Below are positions 49,401-62,428 of a DNA stretch of 64,000 bases, in pieces. Source of the stretch: Lycocorax pyrrhopterus obiensis (Eukaryota > Chordata > Aves > Passeriformes > Paradisaeidae); the NCBI GenBank assembly GCA_014706295.1, contig JACSVZ010000001.1:42064383-42128382 (forward strand). Reading direction: 5' to 3'. Below the pieces are notes generated by a model. It was given only the letters and a program-made list of their open reading frames with translations, was not told the DNA's origin and ran no database searches. Position 1 is the stretch's first letter. Each line of letters begins with the position of its first letter. Position numbers and translations under genes: made by a program.

Positions 49401-52400
49401 TAAATCAGCAAGGCTCAGTTTATGTGAATATCAATATTTAAAACTAATGTTCGGCATGCTGTAGTTCTGTTTTTTCAGCAGTATGCAAGGTTCTCAAAAA
49501 ACCTCACGACATCTTTAATGAGAAAGCATTGTAGGGCGCCATTTTTTCAGATTCTTGTATATGTCAAGTTTCCTTTAATCTCAACACAATCAATAATGTT
49601 CTATATCTTATAAGACGTTTCTTATTATTTTAAACTGAGTCAATAAATTATGGGAAGTTAAAGACCAAAAAGGAGGCCTGATGAAAGTTGCAGTTGGAAG
49701 GACCTTTGAGCGTTCAAAACCAGACAGATATCAATTAATGTGTATGACATTCTTTTCTTTCTAAATTGCTACTGTCATTATTCCTTTCCCAGTGTTTAGG
49801 AAGTTGCTAGGGAACACATTCGCCACCAACAAACAATTCGTCAGGAATACCGTAAAAGAGACAGTTTGGTACTGAAAACAGAGCAGAGACCACTATTGGA
49901 AACGACTGCCTCTGGCTGCTCTGCAGGGATCAGATGCCCAGGGAGCAGCACGGCTCACTCACCTCTCTCTGATCACTCCGTGATTCTGTGAAATCAGTGT
50001 AATTGCGAGAAAAGTATTAACTAATTAACACATCTCTTTATTCTCTTATTACCAGGCCCTCAAGAAATACTTCAGGTCAACTATGAAACCAGCTGATTTC
50101 TTTTCCTTTCATCACTTGGAGACTGATCTTTTTCTTTTTCAGTGGAAAACAGCTCTCAGGTGATATTTCAATTGTTCACAGGATTAGCACAGCTCTGCTA
50201 CAGTGAAAGCTTTACAATTCCCAACAATGAGAGCATGGTCAGGTTAAAGTTGGATGAGTATGCCTGAAAATTATGACTGCAGCAAAGCTGTATTAATTGC
50301 AAGAAGTTCATAATTTTATTCTCAGGATTAAAAATTTAAAAAAAAACCCAAAAACCTGACTAACAATTTTCTCTTAGGAAAGATATACACACGCTTTGCT
50401 AGAGTGACAGGCGTAAGTGTGAAACTAATCAAGCGAAATTCAGCAGTCATATATATATAAAACTTTAGTTTCCGTTTAAGCTCAATATTTGCTTAGAAGC
50501 TTGCTTAATAGCTTTATCGTTGATGGTTTTCATGCTGTGTTACAGTAGCCTTCCAAATATTACTTATAATATATTGATACATTTGTGTCAGGTATAACTA
50601 GATTCTAAATAGCTTTCAAAATATTTAGAATCTGACCTTTGGATGCTAGACACTGTTTGCCCAATAAATTTAATGTCTCACATAATTGAAGAGCTTAGAA
50701 TATGTATTGCATTAACATGAATTTTGACTGAAGTCACCATGTACCTAATTCTTCATTATAATGATCACACAATAGATTGCTATAAAGGCTCTGCAAAGCT
50801 AAAATTTAAATTTATTTTCTTAGATGGAAAATGAATTTGTAAAATTCTGGTCTTCAAAACAATACCAGATTTGACTGCTTCCAAAAGACAAAAAGAAAAT
50901 CTACTACAGTGTAGTATTTAGACACTTTGATCCTGAAGTCCTTGATCAAGAGAAAATGCTTGCTTTTGATGTGTATGAGTAAAATCACTGAGTATTGCAG
51001 ATGGTTTTAAATTGAATAGAATTACTTGGATGCTCAAATATCCTCAAGACTGGGTCCATCTCTTGTGAAATGGAGACCAAGCAGAGATTGCTATATGAAG
51101 ATATATTTCAGTTACAAATTTAACATCTTTTTCAACTGCTGACTTTCTTTATAGAAAGAAAAGTCCCCAAACTCTAAGAAATGCCATTAAGAATTCAACG
51201 TTTTAAAGTCTATTTAGATGGTAAATCAACACCGGTTCTTTTTGCTCAGAATATTTGAGATGCATTACCTGAGGGATTATTTTCTGTCTTCAGCAGCTGG
51301 ATAGATTTTAAAGTTACAGTCATCTGTTATGAAGTGTAAATTCACACAGTTCAGGATCAGAATGCAGAAGATGATAACAAAGTGCTGCTTTAATAGATGA
51401 TCCATAGGAATCCTAGTATCAACAGGCAGCTGTCACATTTGCATGCATTTCTCATACTCTGTGTGGATCTGAAATGGATAGCTGCCAAAGAGAATAAATT
51501 TGGTTTCTTTCTCATCGAAGACCTTCTCCTTGTTGGTAAATAATATATTTTCATCAGGAAAGCATGAATATGTAAAACCCCAGATAAAGATAACATATGT
51601 ATATATATAATCATTCATAGCCAGGCCATATTACTGCAATAAATTATACTATTTGGTGTAATACTGAGAATAAAATGATGATCATAATGAACAGAGAGGC
51701 TATTATTATTACTGTACTTATTGTTCTGGCACCATGACCATATTATTCTCATTTCAGTCATATTTTTGTCAAGGCAGATGTTGTAGAAATCATGAACCTG
51801 ATGATGCATCTTGCATTTCAGAATGAACTTCAGATTAAAACAAGATCTCTGCAGGGGGTAATAAAACCAGCAGATGACCACTCTGCTTTCCCCTTTCAAC
51901 GTTAGGCCATTGCTAACAACCTGACTCAACTGCCCCTAATACAAGAGCTACTGTAGTGACTGGGGTGACACCTCCCAGAGTCATGGAAGGACCGATACCC
52001 CATATTTGCAGATGTCTGCATCAACCATGGAAACTTATATTCTTCCTTTGGATCCTTGATTATAGTACTGCAACATTTTTCCAGGCTGCATTAAAGACAA
52101 CTTTGTTTTCACTCTTACTTTTATTACTTATTTACTACTCTTACTATTTATTAAAAACCCCACTCCACTGCTAATCAAAACAAGAGGTAGCATGATGGTT
52201 GGTAGATAACAGATAAGAGAAACATAGAAAAGCCTAGGTACAGCCCACACTGACATTATCCACCGGAAACTGGTCATGGAACGAGAGAACAACAGAGACT
52301 TCCAAGAGCAGAGTCATGACTCCAAGATTTCCTGAAAGACTTGTGTACAGCTACTCTCACTGGGTTTGCTCTAGTGAGAACCAAAGGCAATCATGGTCTT

Positions 52401-53640
52401 GCGGTGAATCCACCCCCACAAATTTTCAGTGAACAGCAGATATTTGACTCTGCATAAATTGTTCCTGATATTATAGTTGTTCATACATTAGTTCAACGTG
52501 AGACTACAGTGTCACTTTTCTAAGTGACTTGTAAGAACATTGTCATAAAAAAAATTTGCCAAGAGATCCTAAAAACCTAAATAAAACCTATCTGTGCAGA
52601 GTTTACAACGCGAACACCCAAACTTCATATACCAAGAACACCCACGCATCCTACTGAACTTCTTTTAGATGGGAGGAGCTGTGAGCAAGAATCTATGACA
52701 ATTTATTTCAGGAATTTGTTATGCAGATAATAGTGTGCCCAAAAAGTAATTTCAAGGTATTTACCAAGCATGCAAAGCCTCATACCCTTCTACTTGCTAT
52801 GTAACTGGATTGTAGATCTTCTATTTATTGAGGCAGGGATTGTATCTTTATCCTCTTGATCTGCATAAAAAATTGCATCAGTAGATGCTATATGGTCTGA
52901 CTGCAAATATTGTTGCTTTAACATCTCACGATCAGGGAAAGAAAAAAAGCACTGAGCATCCAACAATTATCCTAAGTCTTATCTTGTGAACTGATAGCAT
53001 CATGAGAGAACTTCTGACTGCTATCCTCAGGCATAATTCCACCGCTAATTGTTTTTCTTATTACCAATACTTGCAATTAAAATCTTTGTAATTAGAACAC
53101 CATGTTTTCATAAAATAATTTACATTTAGTTAATTTCTCATTACTTTATTTATTATCGCTCTTTTCACTCCCTCCCACAAATCACAATGAGATGATCTCG
53201 GAATGTACTTACAGAAAAGTTTAACTGGTGCTTCACTTGAAACCAGTCAAGACCCATTGGCTGCAAAACATCCAGATCTTGTCTCTATGTGAATGTAACA
53301 TTAGTGAAAGCATACCAAATGTACTTCAACAGTGTTACCCCACCCCATTCCTTCTCTTTTTGTCAGGATATGAAAAAAATTAGTTTTCACAAATAAGAAA
53401 GCAACTATTCCAGACAGAATGAAGGATGACTGTAGATAAACAGGAACAAATTAAGATTTTGCCAAGAATTGAACCGGACTTTCATTAAAAAACCCACTGC
53501 ATCTAGGAATACTGACCTATCACTTGTAGTAAGCTGCAAAAAGACAAGGGTAAAGTTTGTGAAGATCATTGCGAGCTGTAAATTTGTATCTGGATCCAAT
53601 TTCTGAAACAACAGGGACATTTGTCCTTAAAGGTTTAGAT
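46495..53640. other. Long AT-rich non-coding stretch
   Basis: About 7.1 kb with no transposon recognised. It contains a 23-bp imperfect tandem duplication at 48133-48178. From about 48050 to 51380 no ATG-initiated open frame of 60 codons or more occurs on either strand, the longest such gap in this half of the window. The frames at 51390-51929 (minus) are chance-like. Confidence 0.5.
48133..48178. repeat. 23-bp tandem duplication, two mismatches
   Basis: GATCACAACCAATCTGAAAAGTT-type unit at 48133-48155 and 48156-48178, differing at two positions. The mismatches make it older than the perfect duplications at 22.95 and 43.84 kb. Confidence 0.9.
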
Positions 53641-53689
53641 CAAATAAAAGAGGAAGGTATACAGAATTAATTTCTGAATGTTATTCAGC

Positions 53690-53930
53690 CGGTGCTGAAT
53701 TGCTATGACATGCTGACTCAATATGGTGGCAGGATCCCCAGTAGCTATCTCTGGTAACCTTCCTGTTGTGCTCCCAGGTCCACCAGGACACCAATGATTT
53801 TTTTGTATCCTGTTGATGCCATCTGTTGAGTGCAGAGGTCCAGTCCATTGTAGCTGCCCATGCCATCTGCTTTGCACTCCTAACCTGCTCCATGTGACAT
53901 GTTGGGCAGATACCAGGCTAGTACACCGAA
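53690..53930 (-). pseudogene. Possible decayed retroviral integrase trace (weak)
   Basis: On the minus strand, one frame reads CPTCH near 53900, like the second half of an integrase zinc finger. A different frame, about 75 bases on, reads WTGPLHSTDG (near 53823-53853), like the start of the integrase core where a GPL motif is usual. A third frame then gives GYKKIIGVLVD. The order fits an integrase broken by frameshifts. The expected SDQG-type catalytic segment is not found further on. The upstream His pair of the zinc finger is not convincing and no LTR lies close. The 115-codon and 70-codon minus-strand frames here overlap this trace. It may be coincidence. Confidence 0.2.
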
Positions 53931-54250
53931 CTGCACTGCATGAGTATTTCTTAGCTTCCCTGTGCTTTCCCATCTCAGCCACATGAATCGGCTCAGATGG
54001 CTGCAGTCAGCTGGTGAATCACAGCAGTGACCACTGAGCAATTTAGAGTAATTGTTTTAGGACAAGTCATCACTCCTGAGATTTACTATGAATTGAAGAG
54101 GTGTTGCTTATTGAAATATGTTTATTTGATAAAGAAGGTCATGCACCAACTTAGGCACTGTGCATTTCCTGCAGTGTGAAGAAGTGGCCTTACTTTGGGT
54201 TTGATATGCTGGACTTGCACTGACTTAACAGGAAGTAATTTTTTTGAAAA

Positions 54251-54953
54251 ATGACAGCATATACGTCGATTTCATTTTCTGTGCCTAGTTGGCATGTAAA
54301 CTCCACTCAGATTTTTATTCCTCCTGGCACATGTTGTGCATTTATTCCACCTGGATACACAAAAGCCCACCAAGGTTCAGTGTCCCTATTCTTCATGCCA
54401 CTCCTTCACAGACTGTATACACTTTCAGTACACAGCGGAACATTCTTTTTGCAGTACCCTGCTACTGCAGCGTGGTGGCTCTTCATAGGTTGTTTTACTC
54501 AAACAGTCTTATCATTTGATGACAGAAATTTATCTTCCACATATACTGTCAGTTTTACTGCATTTAGCAAATGTACCATCTGAAGACTTTCAGCAACAAA
54601 CTACCAGGCTTGTGGCTGTGCAACGCACCGGGTGTCTGCCCATCCAGGAATTTAAAATGAGTAGTCACTATCTGCACCCAAACTATATCCATGTTCTCTG
54701 TGTACCAAGTCAAACACAACCTAGACACTTTGAATTCAGGGCAGATATCTCATACCAGCCCCCATGGAGACTGGTCTCATTTGGGACTTTCAGGCATGAG
54801 CTGATCTGTGCACATACAGCATACACCAGACTGGCAGCACATGCACAGATGGTTTTATGGACACTTTGGATTCCTACCATTTTCTTCATTAGAATGCTGG
54901 CATGCATAAACTCTTCTTATTGTGGGAAAATACACAACATAGCTGTCACATAA
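54251..54953 (+). other. Two overlapping open frames, no gene recognised
   Basis: Plus-strand frames 54251-54583 (110 codons) and 54516-54953 (145 codons) overlap by 68 bases; a third frame of 76 codons lies inside the first. The 145-codon product has scattered His, Tyr and Cys and no recognisable fold or motif. No poly(A) signal or splice pattern is evident. If the region is transcribed it is more likely a non-coding RNA than a protein gene. Confidence 0.2.
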
Positions 54954-57900
54954 ACCTCCCCTGACTCCAACAGCAAAGGATATTGAGGAAGATTTTTTTA
55001 GGGCAATCTTATATTGCAGTACTAAAAAAAGAATCCTGGTGATAACTGTCCATTTGGTGTTGTGCATATTAACTGTTTACTCTTTCTGGAAAGATCAAAA
55101 GTCCAAAATTTGTATCTAGTATAAAACCACCATTTAATCTTTCTCTGCAGAAAATGAAGGAAGGAGCAGGGGAGCAGACAGTTCCAGAGGAAGATCCATC
55201 TCACCAGTCTTACTCATCTAGCTCCATTTACTATGAAGGTATCCCAGGTGTCCACCTTAGATTAAATATCCAGGTTTTAGATGGCTGAAGAAATTTAAGG
55301 AGATGAATCCTTCTCTAGGTGGTGCTAGCCTTTGTTCAGCTTGGAGGCATAGGATGAAGAAACTAGAATCTGCCATTCAAACAGTGGGTTAAAAAAAGGT
55401 CAGAGCATCTCCTCTTGGGATATTTATTACCCCCAAGAGTTCCTGGACTAGAGCAAAAGTCAGACCATTGGATGGCTCTGCAGTTGCTGTCAAAAGATGC
55501 TATGCACCATCTCAAAGGTAAGGTTCTCTTCCATAAGCACTGTGCAGCTGCAGTGCCTGTGCCTGTGCTCTTTTTCACATAATTAGTCTGAGTCCCTTCT
55601 TACAAGGTGTGTGAGAAATCTACAGTGACTGACCTGTGAAGTTAATTAACTTTGCCAGTGATATCTGAAAACTACCATCTTTTATTAGTTTTTTCTTCAG
55701 AAGGAACTACATTAGACATTTTCCTCACTTGTTCGATTAAAAAAATCCTGCTATGATGTGCAAACTAATACTTGCTGACCATCATGAAAGAGCTATCACT
55801 TCTGATTTTGCAGTCATTCTCCAGTATAAAAGCAACTATACCTTTTTATCAGATAGAAATTTAGTGACCCCTTTGTGCATTTCTTCCTGAAATGTCTACA
55901 AAAGGCCTATGTCATACCTTCTCAGAGAAAAACCACACTGGACAGTTTAAACACTGTGTGGAGTAAACAAACAGAAAAGATGTGGGTAAGTTTTATTTTT
56001 CTCCCTCTGAGATACTTCAATGACAGTAGAAATACGTTTATTTTGAGCAAGCTTTTACTTGTCATTCAAGGGCTTTTTGATTGAACAGGTCAAAAACCTG
56101 CTGTAAAAAAAAAAAAATCAAGCTTTTTATAGAAAACCCCAACTTCAAATGAAAAGACTTTCCTTAGTACATAAAACCTCCAAAACAACCTACCCTCTAG
56201 GTTACTGGAAAAAATACACAATTTCCACGGCTAACCCAAGAAGACTGACACCTTACAATCTTTCAGAGGCCAAACGCCAGATTATATCAGAGATTAATTA
56301 GGTGGGGGCTGAAGAGATGCTTCCTTTCAAAGGATCCATTCTCCTGGCATTAACTTATTGTTTGGTTTATGCTGAGTTGGGGAACTTGAAGAGACTCACT
56401 GCTTTTCTCTCCCAGGTCTTGCTCAGTAGGCTGTAGCTCCAAACTCCACCATCCGGAACCTGCCTGTGCCAACTCCAGGGTGTTAGGTACAAATCAGCGA
56501 TCTCTGCAGCAGGCAGTGGCAGTATGAAAAGGGAGGAAATGTCAATCTTTCTGTTTAGAGTTGCTCTTTTTGAAGCCAATTCATTGGGATGCATTGCTTA
56601 CTCAGATGTGAATAGATGAGCACATTTAAAGCCAGATGCCAGACATCTGTGCCTGTGCAATCCACCTGTCTCTGTTGCAGAAACAAGGATAATGGGAAAA
56701 ATGACCAGACCAAGGAGCTTTTGCATTGGAAATGCAACCTCTGATGAAAAGTACTAATTGGGTTGACTTTGGCTCTATCAGGTCTACTGGTACAATAAAA
56801 ATTATATAGTTCAGTCACGAGAAAGTAAATTTGCAAGAGATTTCACGGAAAAGAACCACTCACTGTCCTCTGTGTACTTGCAGGAGAAAATCTTCTGCAA
56901 AGTTCTGTTGTAGGTGAGAATGTAAAAGGTGTAGAGAGCAAAGATCCCTTTCTGGTCTCCTCCTATTGTAGCTGGGAAAGGGCATAATTGTCAGATTTGC
57001 ATATCTATTTTCAAATAATGACCAGTAGGGAGGCAACTGGGTGAATATGATATCTTGCAAATCATGTGGTATCAGCTTTCAAAGACCTGGTGGTTTCTCC
57101 ACTTAGCAGGAAGGGAGTTATGCAGGCATTAGTACAGCTCAGACAGCAGCATGAAGGATGCAGGCTGAAAAGATGCTGGTTCCTGCCAGAAACTAGATTA
57201 TCCTTATTTTACATACTCATCTTCACAAAACTCATCTTTTTGTCCTTTTTTTTCTTTCCCTGGTCAAGTAGGGCAATTCAAGAATGGCGTTTGGACCAAA
57301 TGAATCGTGAGAGCCAGGGAGGGAGAGAAGTGAAGGCAGAAGCACCTTAGGCGGCAATTGCCTCAGGAAACAAAATGACCCTGAAGGGGTGATAAACAGC
57401 TTGTAGCAGTGGGGCTATCCCATGACAAATTGAGTGATTTTTGACAGTAGGGAGCTGATGAGATGGAACTTCCCTCTGGGGCAAGTGCCCTGCCATCAAA
57501 CTGCAGGAACAGTGCAGGGATGTGCTGAGCCTCTCTCCTCAGCTGAACAAATGTCTCTTATGGCCAGACCTGAGTGAGAAAATGCTCCCTCATCAGGAAG
57601 CAAAGTGGTGGATGAACCAAGACATGAGCTAGTTTCCAGGTCCAATTCTTCTCAGTAAGAATGGAGAGAGAAGGAAAAAAAGAAATGCTGAGTAGACATC
57701 CCCTGAGGGAGGCTGGAAGCTGCTCCCTCTGTTGTAGGGGGAGAGGAGTCAGACAAAGAATGGAAACAGGAAAGCTATCGCAGGCTGGAAATTTGTACTA
57801 ATATGTGAGATGTAGAGTGAGACAAAAACGATCAAAATGGTTGTGCTGCCAGACCTGTGGCCATTGGGAGGTGCACCTCTTGGCCACTGCTTGTAATGAA

Positions 57901-58824
57901 ATAGCAAATGAAACCAACAGTACCTACGTGCGCTGCTGTTAATGGGTGATACTCAAACCCTGAGCCCACTTGCAATTATGGGCCTCCCAGAATTGTCACT
58001 AATCTGTACTATTTTTACTCTGCTCAGCCCCAAGACACAAGCACTCATTGGTTTTCTGTTTCTCAAGTACCTAAAAAAACACAGGCAAGCCAAAGCAATA
58101 ATTTAGTTTATTATATGGCAAAGGTACACTAGTCACTTGGGTCCTCTCTAATCGCCTTTCTTGGCAGTATTTATCTCATTTTTGAGATATTTTTGAGATA
58201 AAAAAGATTGGATCCAAGCTATCAAAAATGTAGCACCATAGATCTTTGGGGAAAACAGATGCAGGAAGCCTCAATTTTCTTAAGTGCCCAGCAAAATCAC
58301 CCTCAGACAACAGAGAAGGTGCGGTGGGTAAACATTTTCCTTGGTCAGGGATGACAGTCTTGCCTTTCACACTGAACTTAGCAACTGTTCCTACCTTTTT
58401 GCATCCTTTCATGTGCCACAGTCCATTAAATGTGTACCTGCCTGCCCTGCACAGACTCTTTTCCTTCAAGCAGGACTGACAGCCATACATCATCCTTAGC
58501 AGAGAAACTTGTGCAGTGCCAGGCTCCAGGATAAGGGCAGCTGACTATGGATCAAACTTAAAACCCGCTAAGTTGATTTAGCATATAGTTATGTATTTGT
58601 CTACCCATCAGTTACATGTATGCTAACTACATAATAATGCACACCAACTTATTTTTCTTTATGGATACAGAGCATATTAATTTTATAACACATATTTCTT
58701 TTAAAAAAATTAATTCACAGCTGAAGTGTATTTGAGAGACAGAAATACGTTTGGTATATTGCGCACATATGAGAGCCCTTTACAGTTCCCATCAACCTGG
58801 TGTAATCTCACAGCTGCCCATGCT
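54954..58824. other. Non-coding DNA with an A13 run
   Basis: About 3.9 kb. It contains A13 at 56105-56117 and a direct repeat ATTTTTGAGAT twice at 58178-58199. Unrecognised open frames are 60-105 codons. No transposon is identified. Confidence 0.5.
58178..58199. repeat. 11-bp tandem repeat
   Basis: ATTTTTGAGAT occurs twice in a row. With the preceding ATCTCA it can also form a short ATCTCA/TGAGAT hairpin. Confidence 0.8.
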
Positions 58825-58883
58825 TAGAGCAGGAGGCTGGACTAGACCTCTTGAGGTCCTTCCCATTCTGGATGATACTGTGA
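58825..58883 (+). mobile_element. CR1 LINE, short 3' tail
   Basis: About 60 bases of plus-strand CR1: 'ggaggctggactagacctcttgaggtccttccc' (58832) and a diverged terminal repeat 'gatgatactgtga'. The left edge is uncertain; the bases before 58825 are not clearly CR1. Confidence 0.85.
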
Positions 58884-60866
58884 AACCAGACAGACACAGC
58901 AGAGTTGTTCTTATCTTTCAATACCTCATTAATTTGGCAAGGATAGATCATAACTTCTGTTTTTCAAATTTACCATATATTGTCATTGCCTGTCTTTGAA
59001 TCAATCTTCAAAAAGCTGAGATAACAGCATCTCCGGTGAAAATGAACAAAACCACACTTGGGCAATCAAACTTGTTGTTGTTCTTGTCCCAAACAGATAT
59101 AAAATTAACTTGGGTGAACAGTTTTGTAAGTAATTTCAGTTTTCACCCAGGAGGATAAGTTTACTTAAGGACACTTTTTTTTTGTATTTAAAAGTATCTC
59201 AGTCTGTTTACTGCTGTGAGGAAGGTGATCAACTTGCTGGGAACATGGCTCTTAGGTGGGGGCGTTGGAAGCTTTTAGAGCTTGGCCCTGTGTCCACCTC
59301 ACACAAAGTTAGGTACCTAATTAAAAGAAAACTGAGTTTGGCTGCCTGGATATCAAAGAGATCGGAAGCAGCTGAGCTTGAGGTAGCAATATGGACACAC
59401 TTCTATCCTGACAGAAGGTGCTGTCAGAATCACCAGCATATCTGCTTACCATAGATCTGAACTGAAGGTGGGTATTTTTAATGTAACACAAGTAAGAGTA
59501 AGTAAATTTTCTCCTGAGCCACTGAAGTAAATTTAGAAACAAATTGTGAGTACATCATATAATAACATTGAATTAGTATGTTCATTTCACGGGCAGTTAA
59601 CCTTTATGTCTCTTTAGTAATTGATTGCTTTAATACTTTGTTAATATTATTAGTTTCATTAGTTTATGATCTTTTTTCTTATCTTTGGTCTTTTATTACA
59701 TTAGGTCTATAAATTTTCATAGAATTGATTAGTCACGAGAATGAAGTTGTTATGCTCTAATACCATTCCGTCCTTCATGGAAAGGAAACACTTTTTTGTT
59801 ATGTATCTCTCTTCATAAGGATAATTGAAATACAGTGATTACTAATTAAATTAGTATAGCTATGCTAGCTCTGCCAAAATTTTATGATTTATAGTTTTGG
59901 TCAAAAACAAGGGTAAAACTAAGCTATTTTTAATAGATATGTTATTAATTAATAATCCTGTATTTTAATCTTTCCAGTAATGTGTCATGACCTCTAAGTA
60001 TCTCAAATTATGTTACTTAATCGCATACGAAGAAAGACAACTTAATGCCATACAACATGCAATATTCTAGACAAGAGAAGAGCAGGTCAGGCCAAGCATT
60101 TCATACTGTATGATTGCATCAGAATTTGAAAGTGAGAGAAACCCGGAAAAGTATCTGTAAGGAAGAATTAGCTAGTCCACTTAGTTTCCCAAGTAAAATG
60201 TGAATTTACAAGCATTTTGAGATGTGAATGAAATAAAATTTTCACATAAACAGAAAGGCACACTGAGGTCAGCAATCAGATCTGTTTCAATGGCTTCTTT
60301 GCTGGTTGCTGAATTTTTTCTTATAATCCAAGAGGTCTGACTGGCTTCGTTAAATTTGTTTAACTGCCTTGACTCATTTAACATTGCTTCTGTCTAATAT
60401 CGCTTCTAAATTGCAAATGAGCTTGATTCCAGCACCCACTAAATTGAATGGAAACGTTCCCAGTGGCTCTGGCTGATGCTGGAGCAGTTCCACGGTTTGT
60501 ATCATTTATTAAGGTATTTTATTTGGCATGATTTGAGAAGCCTGTTGGTAAATTCACACCTTTTTTATCTGCATTAGGTCTAGTACTCCAAAATTCTGTC
60601 ATTACTAAGAAGTTCAGTTAAAAAACTGTAGAAACTTAGCGTTACCTGAAGGCTAATAACACAGTAGTCTTCAAAATATATTTGAACAGCAGATCTAAAT
60701 CTAGAACAATCTGCTAAAAATCAAATTTCATACTCTTTCTTATTGACCTCTTCAGCTTCACTGGACAATTTTCAAATCATCTCACATGAGTAGTCACTCA
60801 GCTTGCTGCAACAACTGGGTTCAGACTGGAATTGTGACTCGTCTGCATGTTACTACTCTATTAGAA
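58884..60866. other. Non-coding DNA, no recognised element
   Basis: About 2 kb, strongly AT-rich at 59540-60020. Open frames of 67-90 codons have no recognised motif. Confidence 0.5.
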
Positions 60867-60956
60867 TTATAGAATCATAGAATATCCTGAGTTGGAAGGG
60901 ATCCACAAGGATCACTGAAGTCCAACTCATAGCCCTGCACTCGACAGCCCTGAGTA
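60867..60956 (-). mobile_element. CR1 LINE, short 3' tail
   Basis: Minus-strand CR1 of about 90 bases: terminal repeat at 60867-60882 (complement of ATTCTATGATTCTATAA), then 'gagttggaagggatccacaaggatcactgaagtccaactc' and 'ccctgcactcgacagccctgagtaac'. It runs into a CA microsatellite. Confidence 0.92.
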
Positions 60957-60972
60957 ACACCACACACACACA
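60957..60972. repeat. (CA)n microsatellite
   Basis: Short ACACCACACACACACA run directly abutting the truncated 5' edge of the CR1 tail. Confidence 0.75.
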
Positions 60973-62421
60973 AAAAATATTGTTTTATTGGTCATCACAG
61001 AATGGCCACCACAGTTACATCAAATGGATTTAATTTCTATATGAAATATCATTTTGATGCTGCTTTTCCCTACTGTAAATAGCCCAGCAAACAAGATGTT
61101 TCTTGGATTCTCCTCGCAAAAAAATCTATTATGCAAATGTACCCAGTCCAAGGTAATTTGTGCTAATGGCCAGTAAACATATTCGAAATATGACTAATTT
61201 AATTGCCAAAATTAAGCCTATTTCTTCTGTATGCCAGTAAAAGGAGCTTCTCTAAGAAAGTCAGATCCTATATATGTAAGTATAGTATCTATATATCTAT
61301 AATGTAGACTCTGGTCCACAAAAATTAATTTAGAGAAATTTCTATACCATTAGGAGGAAAAAAGCCTTAAATGTGTGTATTAAGATGTTTGGACAGTGGC
61401 CAGTATAGTGCACAGTAGCTGTCAATATATGCTGTGGTTAGGGAAAACCCTTTCAAGTTCATGTTCATAGGATAATGTGTTTCGCTCTGGGAGCTCAAGC
61501 AGCAATTCTACTCAGATGGGCTAAACTGCTTTATATGAAGCTTTACTTTTTCATTCAGACTGAAAGAAATATTAAACTTTTCCAGATATTATTAATGAAG
61601 TTTCCTTTTCTCAAATTTAATCCTGTGCAGACAAACTGATGTAATTTAGCATTAACTGACTGTAAAGTGAATGTGCAGAACTGGCAACCAAAACATAACT
61701 GATTTCATCTACACTTTTTGACACTTCACTGACTTCAGTAGACTCACTTCTTGCCCATTAATATGGGATCAAAATCAGATCCAGAAATACAGACTGTATT
61801 TCATTTGCTAATTTTCAAGGAATAGGATCACAAACCATTGAAATAATTTACACAGTAAGAAAACTATAAAATGTCTAGACTTAGATGTATGGATTTGCTT
61901 TTTTCTCATCTCTATAAACATATAGAATAGGGTTATGATTTTTTAAATAATTGTCATAATTGTTCCAATTGACCTATGCTGCACCTTCTAGGATGAATGC
62001 ATGTACTTAGATCATAGTGTTTTCTGAAAGAACAAGTAAGAAAACAAAAAAAATGAATTCTTTTTTGAAGAAATATATAAAGCTTTTGATATTAGTTTAG
62101 GAAACTATTTATTTTCATCTGGTTCACTCTTAGGAGCAATTAGGGTTAAACCTAAACTTCCTACAGTGATTTGGGAACAAGGCAGTTGCTGTCATTGGGA
62201 CTTGATTGGCAAGGACAGAGAAAATGAGAAGATGCTGGAGGAAATTGGGCTTTTCCACATTAGAAATACATCTATTATGGCTGGGTGTGGGGAAAGGGTG
62301 CCTGACTGGTGTATGAAAAATTCCCTTTCAGAATCACCTACTGCTTTGTTTGAAGATGCAGCTTTCAGGCACTATTTTAATTACTTGTTGGTCCGTAGGG
62401 GAAAAGGCTTACATGTTGAGG
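60973..62421. other. Non-coding DNA, candidate conserved block
   Basis: The part 61075-61260 has few simple repeats and holds an octamer-like ATGCAAAT (near 61132), TAATTTAATTGCC (near 61196) and several ATTA words, a texture often seen in conserved enhancers. A 91-codon open frame at 62166-62441 is unrecognised and runs into the LTR-like element. Confidence 0.35.
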
Positions 62422-62428
62422 AATACAT

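Noticed and set aside
49900..50000. A 'gtgattctgtga' word following a GC-richer patch, considered as a CR1 tail.
   Set aside because: The bases before it do not match the CR1 3' region; a single terminal-repeat-like unit is not enough.
52234..52431. A plus-strand stretch of about 65 codons without a stop, containing TPRFPERL and a following W...SSENQRQ that recalls the start of a CUB domain as in PDGF-D-like proteins.
   Set aside because: The resemblance is confined to a few residues, does not continue into the CUB core, and ends in a stop; there is no clear splice acceptor. I judge it coincidence.
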